A DNA stretch of 43,621 nucleotides from Lichenicoccus sp964246745 (GCA_964246745.1 CAXTRK010000027.1:1-43621), one strand, 5' to 3'; counted from the stretch's first letter, positions 1 to 9,060 are shown. Translations and numbers: made by a program. Notes: a model not told the origin generated them from the letters alone.

Positions 1-47
1 CGAGCATGGGAATCCCCAGCGTTCAGAGAGAGTCAGAACCTGCGCTG

Positions 48-64
48 GTTGGTATTATACCAAC
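48..64. promoter_or_regulatory. Palindrome, GntR/FCD-like operator candidate
   Basis: The 17-base sequence gttggtattataccaac has perfect 7-base arms (gttggta/taccaac) around a tta centre. Palindromes of the TTGGTATACCAA type are bound by several FCD-type GntR regulators of catabolic genes. It lies just beyond the decayed end of the aldo/keto reductase fragment, so it may be the operator of a neighbour outside the window or a leftover. No regulator gene is visible beside it. Confidence 0.3.
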
Positions 65-70
65 TCGAGG

Positions 71-309
71 TGAGCTTGACTCTTTCCGGCCTGGGATTGT
101 CCCCTGATCGCCTGCGCGATCAAGCTCTCGTTGTGGCCCATGCCCTAGAAGTCGGCCGTATCCAGCAGGGTGATTCCCGCATCGAGAACCGCCTGCAACG
201 TTGCCAGGCTTTCGACGTCATTCCTCGGCTTCTGCAAAGACATATTGTTGCAGCCAAGACCAAGCGCCGAAACGACCGGCCCGTCCTTGCCCATATGCCT
301 CATCTGCAT
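71..309 (-). pseudogene. Aldo/keto reductase, broken N-terminal fragment
   Basis: Read on the minus strand from an ATG at 309, the first 54 codons give a normal aldo/keto reductase start: MGKDGPVVSALGLGCNNMS, then GITLLDTADF. Codon 55 is TAG (147-145), followed in frame by GMGHNESLIAQAIRG. In this family Asp50 and Tyr55 of the D-x4-Y motif are catalytic; here the Asp is codon 50 and the amber codon stands exactly where the catalytic Tyr belongs. After about base 100 the frame is lost, and the remaining roughly 200 residues of a normal enzyme are absent. It is dead as an oxidoreductase. The remnant lies beside an IS256-type remnant, suggesting a region decayed by transposition. Confidence 0.75.
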
Positions 310-457
310 CATTACGTGTACCGTAGAAAACGTGTACCGTAGAAAAATTATTGTCTCACGATGCGAAGTTTCCGGCTACGGGTCAAGATAGGGTCGCCGC
401 ACGCAGCGTGGCAATCGCCAGCCGCGTTGCTGGTAGTGTCCGCGGCCGCGGCGGGAA

Positions 458-709
458 GTGCGGTCGCGTGAGGGTGTACTTCCCGAAGACCGTGGCTGGG
501 ACTGTGGTGCAACGGCTTACGGTGCGGATGTCGGAGGCCTGATCGGCGCTGGACGGCACGAGCGCACGCTGGGGCAGGCGAGGTATCGCAACGGCTATCG
601 CGCTCGCTTGTTCGACACGCTCCTGGGCTCGCGACAGCGCCGGATCCCGCACCGAGGCAGAGGGAAATCGCCGGCAGAGTTGCTGCCGGCGCTCGATCAT
701 CTGCTTTGA
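458..709 (+). pseudogene. IS256-family transposase remnant
   Basis: The translated segment from about base 533 reads DVGGLIGAGRHERT, then YRNGYRARLFDTLLGS and RRIP. This matches the N-terminal part of IS256-type transposases, which have an (E)LIGA...ERT..R..YRNGYR.R.L.TR.G...LR(I/V)P layout. The reading frame stops at 709, and upstream the alignment needs a frameshift. The DDE catalytic core, which lies further downstream in intact enzymes of about 400 residues, is missing. No terminal inverted repeats are recognisable. It is an inactive scar between the aldo/keto reductase pseudogene and the MFS gene. Confidence 0.6.
669..691. terminator. 9-bp perfect hairpin, possible terminator of the minus operon
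   Basis: Arms cgccggcag and ctgccggcg form a perfect 9-base stem around agttg. On the minus strand it lies about 34 bases past the MFS stop codon and is followed by ATTTCCC, a weak T-run. It overlaps the IS256 remnant, so it may be a decayed coding palindrome that now works as a terminator. Termination is inferred. Confidence 0.35.
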
Positions 710-724
710 GGTTGGCGAACACGC

Positions 725-2113
725 TCAGCGCCGCGTCGAGGCGACTATCGGTTGGGGATCAGGTGCAGCCCGCCGGTGCCGCGCCTTGGCAGCATCGCGA
801 TCTTCCTGCTCGGCGATCTGTGAGAGTCGCTCGGAGGCGCTGAACTCGTCGTGAGCCGCCATGCTGTCGAAGCCATCGATCGCCGGGTAGCGGTACGGGC
901 CGAGAAGCATCACGGTGATCCCGCACAATGCGAGCGCGGCGGAGAGGAACGGCATAATGGTGTCATACGAGCCGACCGCGTCGTAAGTCATCCCGATCAG
1001 CAGCGGACCCAGGGCGATGCAGAGGATCACCGAGCCTTGGAGAATGCCCAGCAGGGTGCCGAAGCTGCGCATGCCGAAATATCGGCTGGTGAGAAAGGCC
1101 AGGAGGTCGATCTCCATGCCGATGGACAGGCCGATCAGCGCGCAACCGGTCAGGGCGGCATCGAGGGACGTATATTTCGCGAGCACGCCGATCCCGACGG
1201 CTCCAAGAAAAAGCACGGCTCCGCCCACAAGCGTGCCATGGAAGCGGTCCAGCAGGATGCCTCCGAAGCGCCCCAGCAACGAGGTAAAGCCGAGGACCGA
1301 GAGTGCGATCGTGGCTTGACCCCGGGGGATACCGCGACCGGCCATGATCGGGACCAGGTTCGCCTGGAATCCGACCACACAGATCCCCGCGACGCAAAGA
1401 GCGAAGGCGATCATCCAGAAGTGGCGCGTGGACACGGCCTTGCCGATCGTGAGGCCAGGTAGTTCCGCACCCGGGGTGTCGCGTTCGCGGTGAGCCCCGG
1501 CGCGCAGCCCGCCGCGGACGCCGCGCTCGTGGACGAAAGGAACGATCATCGCCATACCGACGACGACGGCAAAGCCGGCCATCCAGAGATAGGCGTCCCG
1601 GTAGCCCGCGAAACCGATCAGGAAACTTGCCAAAAGGGGAGTGAAGGTCGTGCCAAGACCCTGAAGCGCTGCCATCACCCCGACCGCGGCACCACGCTTG
1701 TTGTCAAACCAACTCAGGACCGCCTTGGTGAAGGGAATCAGCGTGCCACTCGCAAACAGCCCCGTGAGAAAATAGGGAAGATAGAATATCGGCAGCTTGT
1801 GCGGCATCATCGCGATCAGGGCCACACTGGCGCAGTACAGAAGCCAGGCGGTGATGACGATGGGCCGGACCGCGAACTTGTCCAGCAGGCGGCCGATGAT
1901 CGGCGTCCCCAGCGCCAGGCCGGCGGCACAGGCGCTGAAAGTGGCGAGAATGGCGGTGCGCTTCCATCCGGTCTCATGCGCCAGAGGCAGTATGAACAGG
2001 CTGAAAGTGGATAAAATGAGAGGCTGTGCGCCCATGGACTGGGCAATTCCCGATCCGGCCACAACAAACCAGGGCTTGCGTGGCAGCTGGGTCGTGGTCC
2101 CCTGACTGATCAT
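725..2113 (-). CDS. MFS transporter (monocarboxylate/oxalate-formate antiporter-like)
   Basis: A 462-residue integral membrane protein with about 12 hydrophobic segments in two halves separated by a polar loop near residues 195-215. The N-terminal half carries an MFS loop of the type GRLLDKFAVRPI, and the halves resemble the MCT/OxlT-like branch. It probably moves an aromatic or carboxylic acid substrate across the inner membrane. The ATG at 2113 is preferred over a TTG two codons upstream because AGGAGG stands 10 bases before it. It is the last gene of the minus-strand catabolic run, 167 bases after the SnoaL-like gene, so it may be partly uncoupled from it. The C-terminus is a basic cytoplasmic tail. 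Substrate is inferred from neighbours only. Confidence 0.85.
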   Translation of the reverse strand: MISQGTTTQLPRKPWFVVAGSGIAQSMGAQPLILSTFSLFILPLAHETGWKRTAILATFSACAAGLALGTPIIGRLLDKFAVRPIVITAWLLYCASVALIAMMPHKLPIFYLPYFLTGLFASGTLIPFTKAVLSWFDNKRGAAVGVMAALQGLGTTFTPLLASFLIGFAGYRDAYLWMAGFAVVVGMAMIVPFVHERGVRGGLRAGAHRERDTPGAELPGLTIGKAVSTRHFWMIAFALCVAGICVVGFQANLVPIMAGRGIPRGQATIALSVLGFTSLLGRFGGILLDRFHGTLVGGAVLFLGAVGIGVLAKYTSLDAALTGCALIGLSIGMEIDLLAFLTSRYFGMRSFGTLLGILQGSVILCIALGPLLIGMTYDAVGSYDTIMPFLSAALALCGITVMLLGPYRYPAIDGFDSMAAHDEFSASERLSQIAEQEDRDAAKARHRRAAPDPQPIVASTRR

Positions 2114-2280
2114 TGACAATTTTCCTCCTGTCGGTCCGTCGCCCTATGAGCGCCGAAAGCACTGGATGCTATCGATCACAGTTGCCGCTTTGTTCGGACA
2201 GTCTTTATTATTCCTGTTCTACCCGCAGGTTTTCGGAAGTCCGGCCACGTTCTTGCGTCCCGGATTCCGTATTGTGGCCC

Positions 2281-2904
2281 TCAGTTGTTCAACCACTTTT
2301 TGATACCGTTGTAGAAGTTCTGCAGTTCCTCCGGCCGGTCCTCACCCAGCTCTTCCTGGGACGCCGCGATCCCCCTACCTGAGATGTTCCAGGCAAGCAC
2401 GGCGTATGATTTCCGGAACTGCGCCAGATCCCGTTCGGGGATCTCGATCGTCTGACCGGGTACGGCCGCATCGATAGCTGCATATTCGTAGACCACGTTG
2501 AAGGACAGGATGCGCCATTCCCCGTCGCGCTTCTCGAGACGATAATTCAACCGCATCGAGGTGCTGCACCTGGCTTCCTTGCCGTCGATCGTGAGAGCGG
2601 AATAGGTCAAGGTTGGCGCTTCGACGTGCGCCTTGTTGCCGTTGATATCGACAGCCGGCGAGAACATCCGGTGCGATGGGCGCGCGCCGCGCTCATACAT
2701 GGTTTTTGATCCGGCGACGAAGCCGGGGCCATCCCCATGATACCACATGAGATCCACCCGGGAGTCCGGCCAGAACGTCGAGGCCATCTGCTCCCACCAC
2801 CCACGGTCGCGACCCTGCCGTTCTCGCATTATCACCTGAACCACAGCGGAGACATCGTCTTGCCGCTTGAGGAATGCCGTGTTCACTTTCGTGTTGTCTA
2901 CCAT
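2281..2904 (-). CDS. SnoaL-like/NTF2-fold protein
   Basis: A 207-residue protein with the alpha+beta cone layout of the SnoaL/NTF2 superfamily: an N-terminal helix region (DDVSAVVQVIMRERQGRDRG), a WWEQMASTFWPD segment, then strands ending in WRILSFNVVYEYAAI. Relatives include the small subunits of ring-hydroxylating dioxygenases and ketosteroid isomerase-like enzymes, so it could be a hydratase, isomerase or structural partner; no unique catalytic set is seen. The start at 2904 (MVDNTKV) follows AGGCAGAG. A TTG at 2970 would overlap the aldehyde dehydrogenase stop codon and add 22 unpredicted residues. It lies 62 bases after that gene, so co-transcription is likely. Confidence 0.7.
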   Translation of the reverse strand: MVDNTKVNTAFLKRQDDVSAVVQVIMRERQGRDRGWWEQMASTFWPDSRVDLMWYHGDGPGFVAGSKTMYERGARPSHRMFSPAVDINGNKAHVEAPTLTYSALTIDGKEARCSTSMRLNYRLEKRDGEWRILSFNVVYEYAAIDAAVPGQTIEIPERDLAQFRKSYAVLAWNISGRGIAASQEELGEDRPEELQNFYNGIKKWLNN

Positions 2905-2966
2905 GTCTCTGCCTGAGTGGAGTGTTTCGTTATCAATTGCGATATCAGGACCGAGTTTTCCGGTGC

Positions 2967-4400
2967 TCAAGGTTGGGAAATGGCTTTCCTGAGCTGAAAA
3001 CCGGCGATCCTGTCCACGCCTCCGCCAAGAGCGCTTTGTTTGTACATGTCACGCACGACGGAAAAGCCGCTTCGCTTGCCATTGATCAGCAACTGGCCCG
3101 TTGCGAGATGTCGCGCAAACGCCGTGGCGCGCTGCGGATCGCGGCTGAACACGCTGCCGCTCAGTCCGAAATTGGTGGCGTCGTGCAGCGCAATAGCCTC
3201 TTTCTCGGTGTCGTATGCCGAGACCACCATGACGGGTCCGAATATTTCCTCGGCGAAGATCTTCATGGAGGGATCGACTTTTATGAAGATCGTCGGCGCA
3301 ATGTAATAGCCGGTGTCGAAGCTCTTGGCGCGACTACCTCCCAGAGCGAGCCGGGCTCCCTGCTCGGTGCCGCTGCGCAGATATCCTTCGACGCGGTCTC
3401 GCTGGCGTGCCGAAACCAGCGGTCCCATGATGGTCTCGGGATCGCTGGGATCTCCGAACCGCATCGCGCTCAGCGTGGCGGCGGCGCCCTCGACGACGGC
3501 GTCGTGCAGCGCTCTCGGGACGATGATCCGCGTTGTCGAGAAGCACGCCTGGCCCGAGAAAGGCAGGCACTCGCGTTGGATGGTGCCGAAGAACTGCTGC
3601 AGGTCGGCGTCGTCGAGCAGCACCGCCGCCGATTTGCCGCCGAGCTCCGCGGTCAAGGGCTTGAGCATGCGGGCGCATTCGGCGCCGACGGCCTTCCCGG
3701 ACTCCGTCGAGCCGGTGAAGGAAATCTTGTCGACGTCCGGATGTTTGACCAGGGCCGCGCCGGTCGCGGGCCCGCCGCTGACGATGTTCATCACGCCGCC
3801 CGGCAGGCCGGCCTCGACCATGGCCTCGGCCAGAAGATAGGTGTCCAGCGAGGTTTCCGGCGAAGGCTTGGCCACAACCGTGCACCCCGCCGCGATCGCG
3901 TTGGCGACTTTCATCGCCAGGAGCGCTTGCGGCGAGTTCCAAGGCGCGATGGCTCCCACCACGCCAACCGGCTCATGGCGCAGAAGCGTGCGGCCGGCCG
4001 GACTGTCGACGATCTGCTCCTGTTCGAGCTTGGCCGCGGCGGCAGCGGCCTGGCGGTATACGAGTTCGGCGACGCCGACATCCTGCTCGGCCCACCATTT
4101 CGGAGCGCCGTTCTCCCGGGTGAGCAGCACCTTCATTTCCGTGGCCCGCGCCTTGTAGGCATCGGCCAGCGCGGTGAGCAGAGTCGCGCGCTCGGCACCC
4201 GTCGTACGGCGCCAGCCCCGAAGCGCCTCACGCGCTGCAGAGACGGCCCGGTCAAGATCCGCCTGTCCGACGTCGGGCACACTGCCGACCACTTCCTCGG
4301 TAGCGGGATTGATCGCCTGCACCCTTTCTGAACTCTCGGCCCGGACGAATTTGCCTCCGATGAAGAGGTCGGAGCGATCGATTCTGCTGGTTCCGATCAT
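2967..4400 (-). CDS. NAD(P)-dependent aldehyde dehydrogenase
   Basis: A 477-residue ALDH superfamily enzyme oxidising an aldehyde to the acid. It has the NAD-binding region with FTGSTESGKAV, the general-base glutamate in LTAELGGKSA and the nucleophilic cysteine in SGQACFSTTR; the C-terminal EEIFGPV motif is also present. Length is normal for the family. It lies 38 bases after the SDR gene and before the SnoaL-like gene, inside a co-directional catabolic set. SDR plus ALDH suggests sequential oxidation of an alcohol to an acid. The ATG at 4400 has only a weak ribosome site (GGAAGC). The exact aldehyde is unknown; vanillin- or salicylaldehyde-like compounds fit the context but are inference. 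Confidence 0.9.
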   Translation of the reverse strand: MIGTSRIDRSDLFIGGKFVRAESSERVQAINPATEEVVGSVPDVGQADLDRAVSAAREALRGWRRTTGAERATLLTALADAYKARATEMKVLLTRENGAPKWWAEQDVGVAELVYRQAAAAAAKLEQEQIVDSPAGRTLLRHEPVGVVGAIAPWNSPQALLAMKVANAIAAGCTVVAKPSPETSLDTYLLAEAMVEAGLPGGVMNIVSGGPATGAALVKHPDVDKISFTGSTESGKAVGAECARMLKPLTAELGGKSAAVLLDDADLQQFFGTIQRECLPFSGQACFSTTRIIVPRALHDAVVEGAAATLSAMRFGDPSDPETIMGPLVSARQRDRVEGYLRSGTEQGARLALGGSRAKSFDTGYYIAPTIFIKVDPSMKIFAEEIFGPVMVVSAYDTEKEAIALHDATNFGLSGSVFSRDPQRATAFARHLATGQLLINGKRSGFSVVRDMYKQSALGGGVDRIAGFQLRKAISQP

Positions 4401-4438
4401 GCGTTGCTTCCGTCCTGCTCGAATGGTCTGGGTGCGGT

Positions 4439-5254
4439 TTACGACGTCAGTGGATTGCCGGGAATCTGATACTCTGAGGCCAGCGCCAGGGGATCCAGCA
4501 ATGCCTCGGCCTGCAGCTTGAGCAGGCGCTCATGGCCGGGCGTGGCCGAGGCCAGGAATCTTCCCGTGTCGAGCGCATTGAGCAGGACGTCCACCGCCTG
4601 CTCCGGTGTCTGCTTGTTCAGGGGAAGCAGGCCCTTTGTCATCGGCGGTGATGCGCCAGGTGCGGACGGGGGCCTGCGCGTGAAAGCGGTGTCGGTCATG
4701 TCGGGCGCGAATACGGTGACACCCACGCCATGCGGGGCGAGAGCGACGGCGGCAGCCTGGGCGAGCCCGATCACGGCAGCCTTCGATGCAATATAGGGTG
4801 CTGCCATCGCGCTGAGGGGATGGCCGCTCACCAGCGCCAAGCTCGATGAGGTGAGCACAACGTGCCCCGTTTTGCGCGCGACCAGATGCGGCACGAAGGC
4901 GCGCAGGACGCGAGCCATTCCGACCACGTTGAGGTCGAGGATACGGGTCCATTCCTCCTCGGGGATGTCCGTTATCGGACCCGGCACGGTGATGCCGGCA
5001 TGGCTCATCACCAGATCAACCGAACCGAACCTGTTTAGAGCTGCGTCCCTCGCGCGCTCTACCTGCGCACTGTCGCGCACATCGCAGGCGACGCCGATCG
5101 CGGACGCAAGCGTGCTCGCCACATCCAACGCGCCTTGCAGGTCGACATCGGCAATCACCACACTCGCGCCGCGAAGGCTGACCTCCTCGGCGAAACGGCG
5201 GCCCATGCCGCTAGCGCCGGCGGTTATGAAAACCGTCCTCTTGTCAAAATCCAT
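4439..5254 (-). CDS. Short-chain dehydrogenase/reductase
   Basis: A 271-residue classical SDR. It has the nucleotide-binding TAGASGMG motif near the N-terminus, an acidic residue after strand 2 (VIADVD, favouring NAD), a serine in LTSSSLALVSG and the YIASK active-site pair. The family interconverts alcohols and ketones or aldehydes. The start at 5254 follows AGGAATAGTGAA; the 17 residues readable upstream are polar and basic and unlikely to be used. It sits 47 bases after the decarboxylase-like gene. Its substrate is probably an intermediate of the same aromatic pathway. Confidence 0.85.
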   Translation of the reverse strand: MDFDKRTVFITAGASGMGRRFAEEVSLRGASVVIADVDLQGALDVASTLASAIGVACDVRDSAQVERARDAALNRFGSVDLVMSHAGITVPGPITDIPEEEWTRILDLNVVGMARVLRAFVPHLVARKTGHVVLTSSSLALVSGHPLSAMAAPYIASKAAVIGLAQAAAVALAPHGVGVTVFAPDMTDTAFTRRPPSAPGASPPMTKGLLPLNKQTPEQAVDVLLNALDTGRFLASATPGHERLLKLQAEALLDPLALASEYQIPGNPLTS

Positions 5255-5301
5255 TTCACTATTCCTAGTCTTTTTCCGATGTGCCCGCCGCCGCGCTGGG
5301 A

Positions 5302-6312
5302 TCACCGGGCGGCGGTCAGCCGGAATAGCCGGTCAGCGTTGCCGTGCATGATGGCTTGCCGGGTGCGCTCGTCAATCGCACGGGTCGAGCGGATCCAGTC
5401 GGCGCCTTCCTTGGCCTCGCTATACGGATAGTCGACTGCGAAAAGTATCCGTTCCACAGGAGTCACCTCGAGAGCGCATCGCAGCGGCGCTTCGCTGAAG
5501 AACGCGCTCGTGGTGATATGAAAGTTGTTATGGTAACAGCTTGCGAAGTGCTCCGACATCTCCTGCGACGCGCGGCGCAGAACTTTGGTCGCCCTGCCGA
5601 GGAAGAATGGAATTCCCTCTCCCCAATGCCCGAGGATCACCTGAAGGCGCGGGAATCGCTTGAAAACGCCTCCGATGATAAGCCGCATCGCGTGCATGCC
5701 GGTTTCCACATGCCATCCCCACGCACCGGTGGCCAGGATGACATTGTACGGCGGCGGCAGATCAGAGTAATACGCATCCATCACGGCTGTCGGCGCGAGC
5801 GTCGGATGCAGATAGACCGGCACGTCGAGCGCCTCGGCGGCCTCGAACATCGGCCAGAAGAGTTCATCATCGAGGAATCGCCCCTGCGTATGCCCGTGGA
5901 TCATGGCTCCGCAAAAACCGAGCTCCCGCACGGCACGTTCCAGTTCCCTGGCTGCGGCCGTCGGGTCCGGGGTCGCAAGGGTGGCGAGCCCCGCAAACCG
6001 CGTCGGGTGGGCCGCGATCGCCTGCGCCAGCACATCGTTGACGTGCCGCGCCGCATCCACGGATTTGGCCGGTTCCATCGAGTGGACGTGAGGGGCCGCC
6101 GAGGAGAGCACCTGAACGTCGATGCCGGCCTCGTCCATCACGGCCAGCCGTTGTTCCCCGAGGTCAATCAGCTTGTCCGTCAGGGCACCGGAAAACAGCT
6201 TTTCCGCACCTTCCAGCACGGCCTCGAGTTCGGGAGTCCGGAAATGTTCCTCGACCGCCACCACCCGCCACGCGGTGGCAGTTTTGGCCGCTCCAAGTGT
6301 CGTCGTTTCCAT
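5302..6312 (-). CDS. Amidohydrolase-2 family decarboxylase (gamma-resorcylate decarboxylase/LigW-like)
   Basis: A 336-residue metal-dependent TIM-barrel protein. It starts with the VEEHF signature (Glu and His metal ligands) in place of the DxHxH of other amidohydrolases, followed by YLHPTL, GHWGE and FAVDYPY, the His and Asp positions of the ACMSD/gamma-resorcylate decarboxylase/5-carboxyvanillate decarboxylase group. These enzymes carry out non-oxidative decarboxylation of hydroxylated aromatic acids. The ATG overlaps the stop codon of the upstream monooxygenase (TGATG), so the two are translationally coupled. Together they suggest hydroxylation and decarboxylation of an aromatic acid. Hydrolase activity cannot be excluded. 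Confidence 0.82.
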   Translation of the reverse strand: METTTLGAAKTATAWRVVAVEEHFRTPELEAVLEGAEKLFSGALTDKLIDLGEQRLAVMDEAGIDVQVLSSAAPHVHSMEPAKSVDAARHVNDVLAQAIAAHPTRFAGLATLATPDPTAAARELERAVRELGFCGAMIHGHTQGRFLDDELFWPMFEAAEALDVPVYLHPTLAPTAVMDAYYSDLPPPYNVILATGAWGWHVETGMHAMRLIIGGVFKRFPRLQVILGHWGEGIPFFLGRATKVLRRASQEMSEHFASCYHNNFHITTSAFFSEAPLRCALEVTPVERILFAVDYPYSEAKEGADWIRSTRAIDERTRQAIMHGNADRLFRLTAAR

Positions 6313-7538
6313 CAAACCAGGGCCACGACCTTCTTGTCGACGCCCAGCAGGGCTTTGCCGTAGACCTCGTATCGCGTGTCCGGGCTGACAAAGGCATGAC
6401 GGCCCGCGATCGCTGAGTCGCGCCAGATCCGCTGTAACGGGTGAGACTCAGCAAAGCTTCCCGCACCATGAGCCGTGACCAGCATGTCAATCGCTTCCCG
6501 GGCCCTTTCGGCAGCATATCCGCAATCGGCCTGGACCCTGGCGCGGTTCAAATAGTCAGGATAATCGTTGTTGCGAACCGCGTCGTCGATGTCCTGGGCG
6601 GACCGGTAGCAATGCAGATGGGCGGTATCGACAATCATCGCGGCCCTCGCCACGCGCATCTGGAATGCAACCGAGTCGGCCTGGGTCTCATAGACCGTGC
6701 CATGCACTCGGCGCGACATGGCTCGTTCGCGGACGAGACGCAGCGCCTCGCGGCACAGCCCCAGTTGTGGCGCAATCACGATCAAAATCAGAACCGGCAT
6801 GAAGGCGGCACGATAGAGCGGCTCCTCGGCGAGCCGTTCGTTGCGATTACGCCCTTCATTGGCCTCGCTTCCCGACAGCACGCGATGTTCGGGCACGAAG
6901 ACATCCTTGCCGACGAGGCAATTGCTCCCCGAGGCACGCATGCCGACGGTGAACCAGGTATCCTCCAGCTCAAGATCGTCGCGCGGAACCAGCGCGAAGG
7001 CATAATCCTCGACTTCTCCCTTCTCGTTGGCCTTGGGGAAGCCGAGCACGGCCCATTCCGCGTGCAGGCCACCAGAGTTGTAGAACCACTTGCCGGTTAT
7101 GTTGTAACCGCCATCGACTTTGACTGATTGCGCGGTCGGCGCAAACACCCCGGCTACCCTGGCGTCGGGATTTTTGCCCCAGACCTCGTCCTGGGCCTTG
7201 AGCGGGAACAGGCCTGTGATCCAGTTGCACGCGGTGATCAGGCTCAAGGCCCAGGAGGTGCCTCCGTCGTACTCGGCCGCGGTGCTGCATACGTCCATCA
7301 TCGTCTTCATCGACGTCTCGAGGCCGCCATACCGGCGGGGCACGGCGAGCTTGAACAGGCCAGCGTCGGTCATTGCCGCGATGGACGACTCCACGACACG
7401 GCGTTGCTTCTCGCCCTCGGCGGCATTGGCGCGCAGCAGTTCGCCAATCTTGTGCACACGGGCGGTCAACTCCGCGTCGGTCGGCCGGACTGCGCGGTGC
7501 GCGAACTCTTCCATCTCAAGGTGGGAAAAATCTGCCAT
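6312..7538 (-). CDS. Acyl-CoA dehydrogenase-fold flavin monooxygenase, oxygenase component
   Basis: A 408-residue protein of the two-component class D flavin monooxygenase group (HpaH/HsaA-like), which has the acyl-CoA dehydrogenase fold but hydroxylates aromatic rings with reduced flavin supplied by a separate reductase. Seen features: an N-terminal helical domain with PRRYGGLE, a central beta domain with ITGKWFYNSGG, and a C-terminal four-helix domain with AHGAGSF and the HPLQRIWRD motif. No flavin reductase gene is present in the window, so it must come from elsewhere. It is the first gene of the minus-strand operon; GGAGA precedes the ATG at 7538. A true acyl-CoA dehydrogenase is less likely because the usual catalytic Glu context is not seen. 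Confidence 0.8.
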   Translation of the reverse strand: MADFSHLEMEEFAHRAVRPTDAELTARVHKIGELLRANAAEGEKQRRVVESSIAAMTDAGLFKLAVPRRYGGLETSMKTMMDVCSTAAEYDGGTSWALSLITACNWITGLFPLKAQDEVWGKNPDARVAGVFAPTAQSVKVDGGYNITGKWFYNSGGLHAEWAVLGFPKANEKGEVEDYAFALVPRDDLELEDTWFTVGMRASGSNCLVGKDVFVPEHRVLSGSEANEGRNRNERLAEEPLYRAAFMPVLILIVIAPQLGLCREALRLVRERAMSRRVHGTVYETQADSVAFQMRVARAAMIVDTAHLHCYRSAQDIDDAVRNNDYPDYLNRARVQADCGYAAERAREAIDMLVTAHGAGSFAESHPLQRIWRDSAIAGRHAFVSPDTRYEVYGKALLGVDKKVVALV

Positions 7539-7977
7539 TTACGGTCTCCAATGAACTTTTACTCGGGTTTGCGAGGGTCTCCGCGGCGGCATCTCTGTTA
7601 TGAGTGTGAAGGCGACTGAGCGTAGCTCCGTGACCGACCGGGCGCCGGAACCCATCTTCGGGTGTGCTCATGCACATGGCCGGGCATTCAACAGCTGGAA
7701 CGGCTCAGAATTTTTGTCCATTTTCAATCGGTCGCATTCTCGCGATCCCGCATTTCCCCTCGTAACGGCACCCAGGTTAACCTCCAGGCCACCGTTGTCA
7801 ACACAAATGACGGATTCTGATTTCTGTCATTTACGGGTGCGCGGCTGAGCTCGGCGAACGGGCTGCCGAGAGGCAGTTGGGCGGCAGGCGCCAATCTGTC
7901 GGTCTTACCGCCCTTTGTTGTCACCCCTCAGGAGCGGCGACCAGGGCCGGCCGCGACGGCGGCCAGTTGAGAGCGCG
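7539..7977 (-). promoter_or_regulatory. Promoter region of the catabolic operon
   Basis: This 439-base gap has no credible gene. On the minus strand it holds a TTGACA box (7801-7796), a 16-base spacer and TAACCT (7779-7774), giving a plausible sigma-70-type promoter with a leader of about 230 bases before the monooxygenase gene. The palindrome at 7805-7832 lies just upstream of the -35 box. The rest, including the stretch downstream of the YncE-like gene, shows no clear terminator. Confidence 0.4.
7805..7832. promoter_or_regulatory. Palindromic operator candidate, copy 1
   Basis: The arms aaatgac and gtcattt are perfectly complementary and separated by 14 bases that include TTCTG. The same layout, AATGAC-N14-GTCAyT with TTCTG at the same place, recurs at 10173-10198 before the Rieske oxygenase gene. 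Its place directly upstream of the -35 box suggests binding of a dimeric regulator; the nearby TetR protein is the obvious candidate, by inference. Confidence 0.5.
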
Positions 7978-9060
7978 CTAGTAGCTGGGCGCAAGCGTCA
8001 GCACCTTTGTCGTATTCGAAACCGTGGACGGAGGGTCGCCTGCTGTCAGCGTCCCGAACTTTGAGGCGACAACGAAGATATGGTGATTACCCGGATCCTC
8101 GGCTATTGTGCGTGCGCCCGTGAGCGTCGGCACCGACCCGAGCAGCACGACCTGCGATGGTGAGACAATATGCGCACCGACCAACTTGCCGTCTACTTCG
8201 GGAGCATAGGCGTTCTTTTGCTGTGCATCGTAGACGACCGCATCGGTGTAGGCGGGAATTGGAGAACTTGCGATCTTCGGGAAGGTGAAAATCGCGACAT
8301 TGCCGCCGGTCCGGCTGTCCATGAAGTCCAGCGCGCCGGCGCAACCGAGAATAAGCAGATGATCGTCCGGATCGATGGCGATGCCGGCGTTCTGCTGGCA
8401 TTTCGGGTCGACCTTGTACTCGGCGACGACCTTGCCCTCCGAGACCTCGATCTTCGCAACCGTGCCGGTGTCCGGGAAATTGACGTAGAGATGGTCGTCC
8501 GGATCGCTCGGATCGACAACCGCGGATTCTGGCGCGGCGCCGAGTGGAATCGTTGATACAACTTTGTGCCGGACCAGGTCGACGACGAGGGCATCCAAAT
8601 TGGCGGGGCTGAAGAACACGGCTTTTCCGGATTGCCTGTCGAACAAAGCGGCATCGGTTGCTTGTCCGAGCGCGAATTGCCCGAGAACCTGCAGGGTTGA
8701 AAGCGCGAAGATGGTCGTGCTCCGCGACACGCTGCTGCTCGTGAACCCGATGCCTTGCTCCGGAACAAGGACGGCCTGATTGGACTGAACGCTCGGCAGC
8801 GTTGGAACGGTGCCGATCAGGTTCGGAGCTTGGCTGCGCGTGTCGAACACGTCAACCCCGCCGACGCGCGTGACATAGAGCCGGTCTCGGGCATCGTCAA
8901 ACGACAGAAAGTCGAAATTGCCGTCTCCAGCAATGGGTGTCGAGTTAGTCAAAGTGTAGTTAAGGCCGTTCTGCGCACGAGCCTTGGAGAGTGGAACCGT
9001 CGACAGAGAGATGCACGCGAGCATGGCGAACGCAGCGGGAGCGATTTTCGCTTTACACAT
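7978..9060 (-). CDS. Secreted YncE-like beta-propeller protein
   Basis: A 360-residue exported protein. It starts at the ATG at 9060 behind AGGAGG and has a Sec signal peptide ending in a KARAQ-type cleavage site near residue 30. The body consists of repeated strands of the kind seen in YncE/YVTN seven-bladed propellers: FDARDRLYVTRVGGVDVFDT, then PSDPDDHLYVNFPDTG and IAIDPDDHLLILGC. YncE-like proteins bind DNA or small ligands in the periplasm and often accompany TonB receptors; the function here is unknown. A second paralogue closes the TonB operon at 19965-20984. It lies between the catabolic operon and the TetR gene. Confidence 0.75.
   Translation of the reverse strand: MCKAKIAPAAFAMLACISLSTVPLSKARAQNGLNYTLTNSTPIAGDGNFDFLSFDDARDRLYVTRVGGVDVFDTRSQAPNLIGTVPTLPSVQSNQAVLVPEQGIGFTSSSVSRSTTIFALSTLQVLGQFALGQATDAALFDRQSGKAVFFSPANLDALVVDLVRHKVVSTIPLGAAPESAVVDPSDPDDHLYVNFPDTGTVAKIEVSEGKVVAEYKVDPKCQQNAGIAIDPDDHLLILGCAGALDFMDSRTGGNVAIFTFPKIASSPIPAYTDAVVYDAQQKNAYAPEVDGKLVGAHIVSPSQVVLLGSVPTLTGARTIAEDPGNHHIFVVASKFGTLTAGDPPSTVSNTTKVLTLAPSY

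Noticed and set aside
2874..4331. 485-codon open frame on the plus strand
   Set aside because: It is antisense to a clear aldehyde dehydrogenase with all catalytic motifs; long opposite frames are usual in high-GC DNA, and the peptide is Arg/His/Gly-rich without domains.
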